Below are positions 8,250 to 15,523 of a stretch of DNA of 64,000 bases, in pieces. Made by a program: the position numbers and the translations under genes. Where the stretch lies: positions 248,001 to 312,000 of the forward strand of contig NZ_KI628539.1 in assembly GCF_000503215.1 (NCBI RefSeq), written 5' to 3'. Position 1 is the stretch's first letter. Every line of letters starts with the position of its first letter. The notes under the pieces are model-generated. The model saw only the letters and a program-made list of their open reading frames with translations. It was not told the origin of the DNA and did no database searches. Source of the DNA: Pseudomonas canadensis. GTDB taxonomy: Bacteria; Pseudomonadota; Gammaproteobacteria; Pseudomonadales; Pseudomonadaceae.

Positions 8250-8717
8250 ATGACCCGTTTTCTTGATCAGACGCTGTTTGCCGAGCTGGCCGAGAAAGCG
8301 GGCGCGAGCCCTCGTGGCCGCCACCATCACAATTTCCATCAGATGGAAGAGCCCTGCCATCGCCTGGCGGTGGGCCTGCAACCGGACACCTACGTGCCGC
8401 CTCACCGGCACCTGAGCGCGGACAAGGCGGAAACCTTGCTGGTGCTGCAGGGCCGTTTGGGTTTGCTGGTGTTCAGCGAAACGGGCGAAGTGCTCGCCAA
8501 GCGTGTGATGCAGGCCGGTGGTGAATGCGCCGGCGTCGATCTTCCGCCCGGTGTATTCCACGGTTTGGTGGTGCTGGAGCCCGACACCGTTATGTTCGAG
8601 TGCAAGGCTGGGCCCTATCGTCCGGTGGGCGAAGGCGAATTGGCCGACTGGGCCCCCCGCGAAGGCGATGCCGGCGTGGCCGAGTATCAACGCTGGATGC
8701 TTGACCAGTTCGATTGA
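8250..8717 (+). CDS. WbuC-family cupin-fold metalloprotein
   Basis: A 155-residue protein with the N-terminal WbuC-type region RGRHHHNFHQMEEPCHRL followed by a cupin barrel: VPPHRHLSADKAETLLVLQGRLGLLVF is cupin motif 1 (His, His, Lys/Glu as candidate metal ligands) and LPPGVFHGLVVLEPDTVMFECKAGPY is motif 2. WbuC members occur in O-antigen clusters of enteric bacteria, but here the gene is tied to hpt with no polysaccharide genes nearby, so its substrate is unknown. The start is fixed by the hpt stop three bases upstream. Confidence 0.8.
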   Translation: MTRFLDQTLFAELAEKAGASPRGRHHHNFHQMEEPCHRLAVGLQPDTYVPPHRHLSADKAETLLVLQGRLGLLVFSETGEVLAKRVMQAGGECAGVDLPPGVFHGLVVLEPDTVMFECKAGPYRPVGEGELADWAPREGDAGVAEYQRWMLDQFD

Positions 8718-8752
8718 GCTACAGTGCTGGGCCCATCTTGCCGGAGCGGCCC

Positions 8753-9238
8753 ATGAGCCTGTTGATACGCACCTGCGCCGCCCTGGCGCTGACCCTCAGC
8801 CTGCCGCTGGCCGCGGCGCCTGCACCGATGCACAGCCAGTTCCTGCCCTCGGACGACCTGAGCCTGCGCGCCGAAGCGCCGGATCAGCAGCAATTGCTGC
8901 AAGTCACCGAGTACGCGGTGGTGGTGGGCAACCAGCGCCAGTCCAGCCAGCAGCCGATCCCGGTGACCTCGCCGCTGATGATCCGCCTCAAGGGTAAGCC
9001 CCTGAACAAAGGTGCGACCATCGCCCAAGTGGTGCTCAATTTCGACGCCGAAAGCAAAAGCCTGAAAAAGCCGGCCTACGATGACAAGAGTAAAACCCTG
9101 ACCTTGTCCTACCCGGTGGCCCAATACCGCGTGATTGTCGACCTGCTGCGCAATGACGCCGTGTATGTGCAGTTTCTCAGTTATGCCAACGGGCATATCT
9201 GGGCGGATCTGCACACGGGTGCTGTAAAGGCCAGGTAG
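8753..9238 (+). CDS. Conserved periplasmic protein of unknown function
   Basis: A 161-residue protein that I do not recognise as a named family. It has a clear Sec signal peptide (MSLLIRTCAALALTLSLPLAAA), so it is probably periplasmic. The mature part is polar, with a repeated beta-like pattern (VTEYAVVVGNQRQSS, TLTLSYPVAQYRVIVDLLRNDAVYVQFLSYANG). GGAG stands before ATG 8753. It follows the cupin gene by 35 bases. Gene order matches the interval between mqoB and hpt in P. aeruginosa, so it is an inherited Pseudomonas gene rather than an acquired one. Confidence 0.7.
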   Translation: MSLLIRTCAALALTLSLPLAAAPAPMHSQFLPSDDLSLRAEAPDQQQLLQVTEYAVVVGNQRQSSQQPIPVTSPLMIRLKGKPLNKGATIAQVVLNFDAESKSLKKPAYDDKSKTLTLSYPVAQYRVIVDLLRNDAVYVQFLSYANGHIWADLHTGAVKAR

Positions 9239-9312
9239 CCCCGCCTACACAAGCCTGCGCCTCGCAGGTAGACTTCAAACCCCGTGTAAATGTCTGCAGG
9301 CTGGAGTCGGTA

Positions 9313-9600
9313 ATGCGTAAAGATAAGAAACAGGTGATTGGTGACGAGATCGGCGACGATCAGATCAAGTTGTTCCTGGACTTCGAGCCGGTCGACGCGA
9401 CTTCACCGTCCCTGCACAAACTGATCAAGGCCTACCGTGGCCTGCGTATCGACGACTTCGAACGGTTCCTGGGCTTCTTCAAGGAAGCCGGCCTTGACCT
9501 CGACGGCAAGGATGAACATGGCCAGACCTTTGTCGATCTGATCAAGGACCAGCGTAATGCCGCCGAGTACATCGAGCTGATCGATAACGCCCGCGGCTGA
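9313..9600 (+). CDS. Small acidic conserved protein (PA4642-like)
   Basis: A 95-residue soluble acidic protein, MRKDKKQVIGDEIGDDQIKL..., with helix-rich repeats (LHKLIKAYRGLRIDDFERFLGFFKEAGLDLDGKDEHGQTFVDLIKD) resembling ankyrin-type or helical-hairpin proteins. It corresponds by position and character to PA4642 next to mqoB in P. aeruginosa; no function is known to me. GGAG lies before the ATG and a strong terminator follows the stop. Confidence 0.75.
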   Translation: MRKDKKQVIGDEIGDDQIKLFLDFEPVDATSPSLHKLIKAYRGLRIDDFERFLGFFKEAGLDLDGKDEHGQTFVDLIKDQRNAAEYIELIDNARG

Positions 9601-9615
9601 TTATCCTAGACACAC

Positions 9616-9655
9616 AAAAACGCCCCGCTCTCATCATGAGATCGGGGCGTTTTTT
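9616..9655. terminator. Bidirectional rho-independent terminator
   Basis: AAAAACGCCCCG... pairs with ...CGGGGCGTTTTTT around a CTCATCATGAG inner stem. T tracts occur on both strands, so it can end the hpt-cupin transcript on one side and mqoB on the other. Confidence 0.9.
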
Positions 9656-9669
9656 ATGGCGTCACGACC

Positions 9670-11178
9670 TCAAGCGTAGCTTTCGGTCTCGGCGGCAGGT
9701 GCCACCAGCTCAAGGCTGATGTTGTTCTGCGTGTTGATCTTGCGATACAGCTCGGCATCCGTCTCCAGGACCTTTTCCCGCGCCGGGAAAATTTCCTGCA
9801 ACTTGGCGGCCCATTCACCCGCCGCTTTGCTTGGGAAGCACTTCTCGATCAGTTCCAGCATGATCGAAACGGTCACCGAGGCACCTGGGGATGCACCCAG
9901 CAGGGCGGCCAACGAACCGTCTTTGGCCGCGACCAGCTCGGTGCCAAATTGCAGCACGCCACCTTTCTTCGGATCTTTCTTGATGATCTGCACCCGTTGG
10001 CCGGCCACTTCCAGGCGCCAGTCTTCGGCTTTCGCCTCAGGGTAGAAGCGGCGTAGGGATTCCAGGCGCTGTTCCATCGACTGGCGCACTTCGCTGACCA
10101 GGTACTTGGTCAGGTCCATGTTGTCGCGGGCCACGGCGAGCATCGGGCCGATGTTGCCGGCGCGAATCGACATCGGCAGGTCGAGGAACGAGCCGTGTTT
10201 GAGGAACTTGGTCGTAAAGCCGGCGTATGGCCCGAACAACAGGGACTTCTTGCCGTCCACCACACGGGTGTCCAAGTGCGGCACGGACATCGGCGGCGAA
10301 CCCACGGCGGCCTGGCTGTAGACCTTGGCCTGGTGGTGCTTGACCACTTCCGGGTTGTCGCAACGCAGCCACTGGCCGCTGACCGGGAAGCCGCCAAAAC
10401 CTTTGCTTTCTTCGATGCCCGAGGCCTGCAGCAGCGGCAGTGCTGCGCCACCGGCGCCGAGGAACACGAACTTGGCGTCCACTTCACGGCTGTTGCCGCT
10501 GTTGACGTCCTTGATGCTCACGGTCCAGCCCGCGCCGTTGCGCTTGAGGCCGGTGACGCGCTTGCAATACTTGACCTGGGCGTCGGGCGAGCTGGTCAGG
10601 TGGCCGAGCAATTGGTTGGTCAGTGCGCCGAAGTTGACGTCGGTGCCGTTCATGACACGGGTGGCCGCGATTTTTTCGTCGAGCGGGCGGCCCGGCATCA
10701 TCAGCGGCATCCACTCGGCCATTTCGCTACGGTCTTCGGTGTAGTGCATGTCCGAAAACGCGTGGTGCTGGCTGAGGGATTCAAAGCGCTTCTTGAGGAA
10801 AGACACGCCTTTGTCGCCCTGCACGAAGCTCAGGTGCGGCACCGGGCTGATAAAGGATTTCGACGAGCCAAACGTGCCCTTTTTAGTCAGGTACGCCCAG
10901 AATTGCTTCGACACCTCGAACTGGGTGTTGATGTGCACGGCTTTCTTGATGTCGATGGAGCCATCGGCGGCCTGGGGTGTGTAGTTCAGTTCACACAGCC
11001 CGGCGTGGCCGGTCCCGGCGTTGTTCCACGGGTTGGAACTTTCCGCGGCACCCGAATCCATCAGCTCAACGACTTCCAGCTTGAGACCGGGGTCGAGCTC
11101 TTTGAGCAGTACGGCCAGGGTGGCACTCATGATGCCGGCCCCTACCAGTACTACGTCGACTGCTTCGTTATGCGCCAT
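9670..11178 (-). CDS. mqoB: Malate:quinone oxidoreductase
   Basis: A 502-residue FAD enzyme on the inner face of the membrane that oxidises malate to oxaloacetate and passes electrons to quinone in the TCA cycle. The FAD-binding motif VDVVLVGAGIMSATLAVLLKEL is at residues 8-29, followed by SSNPWNNAGTGHAGLCELNYTPQ, a family signature, and QFGTELVAAKDGSLAALLGASPGAS near the end. Position next to the PA4642-like gene makes it the MqoB orthologue. TTTTGGAG lies 9 bases before the ATG. The upstream 700 bp hold no convincing gene. Confidence 0.95.
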   Translation of the reverse strand: MAHNEAVDVVLVGAGIMSATLAVLLKELDPGLKLEVVELMDSGAAESSNPWNNAGTGHAGLCELNYTPQAADGSIDIKKAVHINTQFEVSKQFWAYLTKKGTFGSSKSFISPVPHLSFVQGDKGVSFLKKRFESLSQHHAFSDMHYTEDRSEMAEWMPLMMPGRPLDEKIAATRVMNGTDVNFGALTNQLLGHLTSSPDAQVKYCKRVTGLKRNGAGWTVSIKDVNSGNSREVDAKFVFLGAGGAALPLLQASGIEESKGFGGFPVSGQWLRCDNPEVVKHHQAKVYSQAAVGSPPMSVPHLDTRVVDGKKSLLFGPYAGFTTKFLKHGSFLDLPMSIRAGNIGPMLAVARDNMDLTKYLVSEVRQSMEQRLESLRRFYPEAKAEDWRLEVAGQRVQIIKKDPKKGGVLQFGTELVAAKDGSLAALLGASPGASVTVSIMLELIEKCFPSKAAGEWAAKLQEIFPAREKVLETDAELYRKINTQNNISLELVAPAAETESYA

Positions 11179-11896
11179 TTAACGCGTCTCCAAAATCTGC
11201 AGCACCAAATTGACGGCATGGCTGCCAGGAGTGACGGGGCGGTTCACGTGTTGCCCCAGGTTACCCATGGCCAGGATCGCCATGTCCGATTCGCAATTCT
11301 TTGCATGTTCAGCGCACGCTTCCTGCCGGGCTAATCTGCCTATGAACGCATTCATGGGCGCCTGTGGCAATTCGACTTATGGTCAAAGCGTGCGATTCGT
11401 GCAACCAATCCGTAGCGGACAGGCTCAAGCTCCGGTTTTTAAGGCGTGCTCGGTCCTGTGTGGTTGGGCTGTTCCAGACGCTGATGGTGCTTGTACAAAC
11501 GCCAAACTATTCATTTGCTCGCCACACTCTTGTGAAGTTGTGAAAACCCGTTTTTTCACGCTCTTTTGAAGACGTGAACCTCAAAAAAGGGCTGCCCCAG
11601 CTTGGCACCTGGCCCCTAGCCGACACGCGGCAAAACGGGCAAACAACTCAAGTGGCCGAGCGCAATGGCAGCTCTGGCAGATTCGGTAAAGGCGGGTGGT
11701 TTGCAAAGAAAACAGCAAGCGCGCCAGCTTCACTCGATCTGTGTGGGCGGCTCTCTGTGGGCGATTGGGGGGTTAGTGCCGAGGCATTAACGATGCTGCG
11801 AGGCCCGATCAGGAGACGTCCTTATAATCGGGGGGAGATTGTAGCGAAGAACGCCAAGGAAATGGGCGTGTTTTATGACTTTTATTAGGTGTTCGG
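11179..11896. other. Long gene-poor interval upstream of mqoB
   Basis: About 720 bases without a convincing coding region. On the minus strand a TACAAT hexamer at 11838-11843 could be a -10 box, which would give mqoB a leader of roughly 650 nt; on the plus strand there is a TATAAT at 11823-11828. Short direct and inverted words occur (for example TTCACG/CGTGAA around 11555-11578), but no clear terminator or known riboswitch was recognised. The two short open frames inside (11179-11370 minus, 11574-11888 plus) lack good ribosome binding sites. Confidence 0.4.
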
Positions 11897-12130
11897 TCAG
11901 GCGGCCAACGGCTGGTGCCGGGGCGACCGCGCAGGACGCGGGCTGACGCGGGCACGGGCCGGCAATGGGTGGTGCATCCAGCTCAGGCGGATTTCATCGA
12001 TTTCCACCCAACCGTCACCTACAGGAGGCTGGCTGCATTCTTTGAAGGCCTGGCAACGACCTTGCGCATCCAGCAGGGCGAACTGGCGAAGGGCGGGCTT
12101 GCGCGTAAACAGTGACCAGAGAAAATGCAT
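11897..12130 (-). CDS. Small conserved hypothetical protein
   Basis: A 77-residue protein, MHFLWSLFTRKPALRQFALLDAQGRC..., with Trp-rich segments (VEIDEIRLSWMHHPLP) and a basic Pro/Arg-rich tail. No known domain recognised. The strongest support is a perfect AGGAGG nine bases before the ATG, one of the best ribosome binding sites in the window. It is divergent from the YajG-type lipoprotein gene. The basic tail and lack of a signal peptide suggest a cytoplasmic protein. Confidence 0.65.
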   Translation of the reverse strand: MHFLWSLFTRKPALRQFALLDAQGRCQAFKECSQPPVGDGWVEIDEIRLSWMHHPLPARARVSPRPARSPRHQPLAA

Positions 12131-12281
12131 GGTGTCAGACCTCCTGAGATTGGGGCCAAGCTTGCCTGTCGGGCATGACGAGCCTGTGTATCAGTCGTGA
12201 CATATCAGTGACATCGAACCGCTAGAGTCCACGCGGGTCTCAGGTTGTAACTGGCGCTAGTTCCCGGCACAGGCGCACCGC

Positions 12282-12287
12282 TATACT
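12282..12287 (+). promoter_or_regulatory. Possible -10 box (TATACT) for the YajG-type lipoprotein gene
   Basis: TATACT stands 38 bases before the ATG at 12325. No good -35 box was found at 16-18 bp, so only the -10 element is proposed. Confidence 0.35.
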
Positions 12288-12324
12288 GCCGGCCTGTCGG
12301 ACCCTGATTTCTGGAGAGAAAAGC

Positions 12325-12912
12325 ATGTTGCAACGCCTGTTGTTCGGTTTGATCACTGTGACCAGTTTGACCCTGGTTGGCTGCGCCAACAGCCCGCAAC
12401 AACTGACCCCGGAACCGAAGATCACCACGCAGCTGGCCCCTGTGGGCCACGGCCAGCCGGTGTCGGTGCGTGTGGTGGATGGTCGTCCGTCACCAACCCT
12501 CGGCTCGCGCGGTGGCTTGTACCCGGAAACTGCTCTGGTTTCGGTGAATGCCCAGGATGTGCTGCCCAAGTTGCAGGCCCAGGCTGAAGCCGCCGTGCGT
12601 TTGCTGGGTTTCACCCCAAGCCCCAACGCGCCGGGTGCGCCGCAGCTGACCATCACCCTGGCTGAACTGAAGTATCAGTCGCCTAAAGACGGCCTGTACG
12701 TGACCGAAGCGTCCATCGGCGCGACCTTCAAGTCCGATGTCAGCGCCGGTACCCGTCGCTACAGCGGTCGCTACGGCGCGTCCCTGAACCAGCGTTTCGG
12801 CATGTCGCCGAACCAGGAAACCAACACCAAGCTGGTCAGCGACGTCCTCAGCGATGCGTTGACCCGCCTGTTCAAGGACCCAAGCATCGGTTCCTTGCTC
12901 AGCTCGCAATAA
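12325..12912 (+). CDS. YajG-family lipoprotein
   Basis: A 195-residue lipoprotein: the signal peptide ends in the lipobox LVGC (Cys19), followed by ANSPQQL. The mature part matches the YajG family pattern (VRVVDGRPSPTLGSRGG, a long central region, LVSDVLSDALTRLFKDPSI near the C-terminus). It is likely anchored to the periplasmic face of the outer membrane because no Asp follows the lipid-modified Cys. Function is unknown; in enterobacteria yajG lies next to ampG, which is not the case here. GGAGAG precedes the ATG and a terminator follows. Confidence 0.85.
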   Translation: MLQRLLFGLITVTSLTLVGCANSPQQLTPEPKITTQLAPVGHGQPVSVRVVDGRPSPTLGSRGGLYPETALVSVNAQDVLPKLQAQAEAAVRLLGFTPSPNAPGAPQLTITLAELKYQSPKDGLYVTEASIGATFKSDVSAGTRRYSGRYGASLNQRFGMSPNQETNTKLVSDVLSDALTRLFKDPSIGSLLSSQ

Positions 12913-12922
12913 CCGATTCAAC

Positions 12923-12957
12923 AAAAAGCCGGGCTCAGTGATGAGCCCGGCTTTTTT
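12923..12957. terminator. Bidirectional rho-independent terminator
   Basis: AAAAAGCCGGGCTCA pairs with TGAGCCCGGCTTTTTTT around a GTGA loop. It lies between the YajG-type lipoprotein gene and the convergent small gene and has T tracts for both directions. Confidence 0.92.
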
Positions 12958-12969
12958 TCGTCTCCAGTT

Positions 12970-13179
12970 TCACGCGGCGGTGTCGATACAGAAATCCAGC
13001 AAGCTCACCCCTGTCAGCAGATCGGTCTCCGGCAGGTCCGCATGCTGGTGGCCGCCGAGGGCGCAATACACCAGCCAGTGGCGGTCCTGGACGTTGAAGG
13101 CCAGGCCGCCAACCAGTGCTTCTTGCTCATCACTTTGTGTGATCAGGTACAGCCGATCCTGGTTTTGCGCGTGCAGCAT
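12970..13179 (-). CDS. Small conserved hypothetical protein
   Basis: A 69-residue acidic protein, MLHAQNQDRLYLITQSDEQEALVGGLAF..., with no signal peptide or membrane segment and no recognised domain. TAGGAG lies about 7 bases before the ATG, and the gene uses the minus-strand side of the neighbouring bidirectional terminator. These two features argue that it is translated. Function unknown. Confidence 0.6.
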   Translation of the reverse strand: MLHAQNQDRLYLITQSDEQEALVGGLAFNVQDRHWLVYCALGGHQHADLPETDLLTGVSLLDFCIDTAA

Positions 13180-13361
13180 GACAAGCTCCTAAGCGTCGAA
13201 GGGCAACAGAGTGGCTTGTTAAGGTGACGTTCAGGTGACGGCGTAAATTACTGGATACATTAGCCGTCAATGGAGGAGGGAGCATTTACGGCGCCGGAGG
13301 CCACTATCGTTCAGGTTTGTATCTGAACCGATACCAAAATACTGTTCTACCGAGGTTTGCG

Positions 13362-13619
13362 ATGGCGCTGCCTGCCCTTTTTATCAACGTTGTTGCGTTA
13401 GCCGTGGCCTGCCCGGGGGCTGCGCTGCTGTTCATAACCCGCCTGCGCGAACAGCGCGCAATGGCCGACCTGACCGCGCAAGGTGAAGACCGCGGAATCG
13501 ACCAACCGATGTTGTTTCTGGATGTGCGCACCGAGCGGGCGCATCGTCTGGCTTACCGAATTGGGTTCGCCTGTCTTGGGCTGGCGCTGGCCATCTCCTG
13601 GCTCAGCACCCGCCTCTAA
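13362..13619 (+). CDS. Small inner-membrane protein of unknown function
   Basis: An 85-residue protein with two predicted membrane helices: LPALFINVVALAVACPGAALLFI at the N-terminus and IGFACLGLALAISWL at the C-terminus, joined by a polar loop containing RLREQRAMADLTAQGEDRG. GAGG precedes ATG 13362; an upstream in-frame TTG at 13317 is less likely. No family recognised. Confidence 0.55.
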   Translation: MALPALFINVVALAVACPGAALLFITRLREQRAMADLTAQGEDRGIDQPMLFLDVRTERAHRLAYRIGFACLGLALAISWLSTRL

Positions 13620-13636
13620 AACGCCACAACACAAAG

Positions 13637-13723
13637 GTGGGAGCGGGCTTGCTCGCGAATGCGGTGTATCAGTCAATTATGTATCGACTGACATTCCGCA
13701 TTCGCGAGCAAGCCCGCTCCCAC
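13637..13723. repeat. REPIN with 28-bp perfect arms
   Basis: Arms at 13637-13664 and 13696-13723 are perfect reverse complements over 28 bp; the core is GGGAGCGGGCTTGCTCGCG. The 31-bp spacer holds a partial inverted repeat (GTATCAGTC / GACTGACAT). T7 follows the right arm, so it can also terminate transcription of the preceding small gene. It lies between convergent genes. Confidence 0.88.
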
Positions 13724-13737
13724 ATTTTTTTCAGTGT

Positions 13738-14904
13738 TTACAAAGGTATTCCGGCTTTAACTCGATACTGATTACGCACCGGTGTTGCATATTGCACCAC
13801 CAGAAACGGTCGGTGCTCGGCCGGGCATTCGTTCAAGCGCCGCTCCCACTCCGCTTTGGCCTTGGCCAGTTCGTCCGCCGGGAACACTTCGGCGGCGGTC
13901 GGCACCTGCAATTGCGGGTCGGCATCGCTCCACTGGGCGTAGGCCAGGTAATGCACCGGGAACAAGCGGTATCCGCCGAGAATCTGCCGGTCCATTTCTG
14001 CCGCCAGCAGCTTGGTGTCTTCGAAGCGCTCGGTGATCGGCGGTGCGAAGTTGATGTGCACCCGACCTTTGTAGCCGGTGATACCGAGGGCGATGCTCAC
14101 GTCGTCCTCGCCCGGTGCCTTGCTGTAGGTGCCGGTGGTGGCGCGGATGTAGAGTTCGCGGGCCTTGGCGGTATCGCACGGGTCATATTCGTAGCTGATG
14201 GACACCGGCGTCAGGTTCAACGACTGGATTACCTCGGCAAACGGCTCATCCTTGCGGCTGACATGGAACATCTTGAGGATCGCTGATTCGGTGCGATCAT
14301 CCCCATCCTTGGCGCGGCCTTCAGCCTGGGCGATCCAGATCGACGCCCCGTCGTTGCGGATCGAATGGTTGATATAGGCCGACAGCAGGTTGAATGCCGC
14401 CATCTTTTCCTTTCGCCCGGTGATCGAGCGGTGCACGATAAAGCTCTTGTTCAGGCGCATCAGGTCGCTGACGAACGGCTTTTGCAGCAGGTTGTCGCCA
14501 ATGGCGATGCGCGGCGTCGGCAGGCCGGCGTGGTATACGGCGTAGTTGACGAAGGCCGGGTCCATCACGATATCGCGGTGGTTGGCCAGGAACAGGTAAG
14601 CCGTGCCGGACCTGAGCTGCTCGACGCCCGTGTAGGTCACGCCGTCGGTCGCCCGGTCAATGGTGTGGTCGACGTAATACTCGACTTTGTCCTGCAGCGT
14701 GGCCACGGTGGTGACGCCGGCAAACTCACGGCGCAATTTGCGGGCGATCATCGGCTTGAGCAGCCAGCCCAGGGCGCCGGCAAAGCGCGGGAAGCGGAAG
14801 TGGGTCAGGATGTCCAGAAAGGCCTTGTCACTGAACAGACGTGCCAGCACTGCCGGGACTTCGCTGTCGTTGTAAGGTCGGATGGTATCGAATTCGCCCA
14901 TCAT
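13738..14904 (-). CDS. PlsC-like glycerolipid acyltransferase
   Basis: A 388-residue protein with a 1-acyl-glycerol-3-phosphate acyltransferase-type core: TAYLFLANHRDIVMDPAFVNYA corresponds to the acyltransferase block I, and WIAQAEGRAKDGDDRTESAILKMF resembles the EGxR block III. Spacing in block I is odd: after NH the Asp is reached after five residues (HRDIVMD) instead of the usual four. It is longer than PlsC and no strong membrane helix is visible. It is monocistronic. The specific acyl acceptor cannot be named. Confidence 0.75.
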   Translation of the reverse strand: MMGEFDTIRPYNDSEVPAVLARLFSDKAFLDILTHFRFPRFAGALGWLLKPMIARKLRREFAGVTTVATLQDKVEYYVDHTIDRATDGVTYTGVEQLRSGTAYLFLANHRDIVMDPAFVNYAVYHAGLPTPRIAIGDNLLQKPFVSDLMRLNKSFIVHRSITGRKEKMAAFNLLSAYINHSIRNDGASIWIAQAEGRAKDGDDRTESAILKMFHVSRKDEPFAEVIQSLNLTPVSISYEYDPCDTAKARELYIRATTGTYSKAPGEDDVSIALGITGYKGRVHINFAPPITERFEDTKLLAAEMDRQILGGYRLFPVHYLAYAQWSDADPQLQVPTAAEVFPADELAKAKAEWERRLNECPAEHRPFLVVQYATPVRNQYRVKAGIPL

Positions 14905-15032
14905 GCTCTCTTGTTAGAAACGGCTAGGGTAAGTAAAGGAAATGCCAGGGTGCGGACTGAGGAATGGCCCAGCCGGAAATAGCCCTGTAAATAGACCGGC
15001 GATTATACGCACAAGTCACCTTGGAGGCTGCG

Positions 15033-15215
15033 ATGCTGGAAAACGCTACGTACGATTGTCCTTATTGCGGTGAAGTGGTCGAGACAACCGTGGATTTGTC
15101 TGGCGGTGACCAGACGTATATTGAAGACTGCCAGGTCTGTTGCCGGCCAATCACTTTCGATCTGCAGGTGCATGGTCACGAGTGGATGCTCGAAACCCGA
15201 AGCGAAGACGAATAA
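15033..15215 (+). CDS. CPXCG-motif cysteine-rich protein
   Basis: A 60-residue protein with two Cys pairs, CPYC near residue 9 and CQVC-C near residue 32, forming a likely zinc ribbon. The rest is acidic (DLSGGDQTYIEDCQ, ETRSEDE). This matches the CPXCG-type family of very small bacterial proteins, whose role is not established. ATG 15033 follows TTGGAGG. The DUF2007 gene begins 11 bases after the stop, so the two are probably co-expressed. Confidence 0.85.
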   Translation: MLENATYDCPYCGEVVETTVDLSGGDQTYIEDCQVCCRPITFDLQVHGHEWMLETRSEDE

Positions 15216-15226
15216 CGGATACATCC

Positions 15227-15487
15227 ATGCAGCGAATCTACGAACCGGAAAACCTGATGGAAGGCGAGCTGCTGCAACAGATGCTCGCCAGCGAAGGCAT
15301 CGAGGCGCACCTGGTGGGTCGGCATTTGCTCGGCGGTACCGGCGAATTGCCCATCTTCGGCCTGCTGGGCCTGGAGGTGGACAATGACCGGGCTGCGTGT
15401 GCCCGCGAGCTGATTACCGCCTACATCGGCGCACAGCCGCTACCCGGTGACGAACCCGACAGCTTCCCCGACGTGCTGGTCTGTTAG
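15227..15487 (+). CDS. DUF2007 (putative signal-transducing) protein
   Basis: An 86-residue soluble protein, MQRIYEPENLMEGELLQQMLASEGIEAHLVGRHLLGG..., fitting the DUF2007 pattern (EAxLLxxLLxxxGIxAxL). These PII-like fold proteins are sometimes described as putative signal transducers, but no ligand is known. It lies between the CPXCG gene and the YedK-like gene on the same strand and probably shares their transcript. Its ribosome binding site is weak, suggesting translational coupling to the gene upstream. Confidence 0.8.
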   Translation: MQRIYEPENLMEGELLQQMLASEGIEAHLVGRHLLGGTGELPIFGLLGLEVDNDRAACARELITAYIGAQPLPGDEPDSFPDVLVC

Positions 15488-15523
15488 GCTGTCGGTCGGT
15501 TTACCCAAGAGTCGTGTTGCCCC

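Noticed and set aside
10195..11334. 379-codon plus-strand open frame opposite mqoB
   Set aside because: Shadow of mqoB; His/Gly-rich and without similarity to a known family.
11179..11370. 63-residue minus-strand open frame ending at the mqoB start
   Set aside because: No ribosome binding site of its own; the SD beside mqoB belongs to mqoB. Left as a question within the mqoB upstream-region finding.
11574..11888. 104-residue plus-strand open frame in the mqoB upstream region
   Set aside because: Starts with GTG without a good SD, composition is not protein-like, and it overlaps the putative mqoB promoter.
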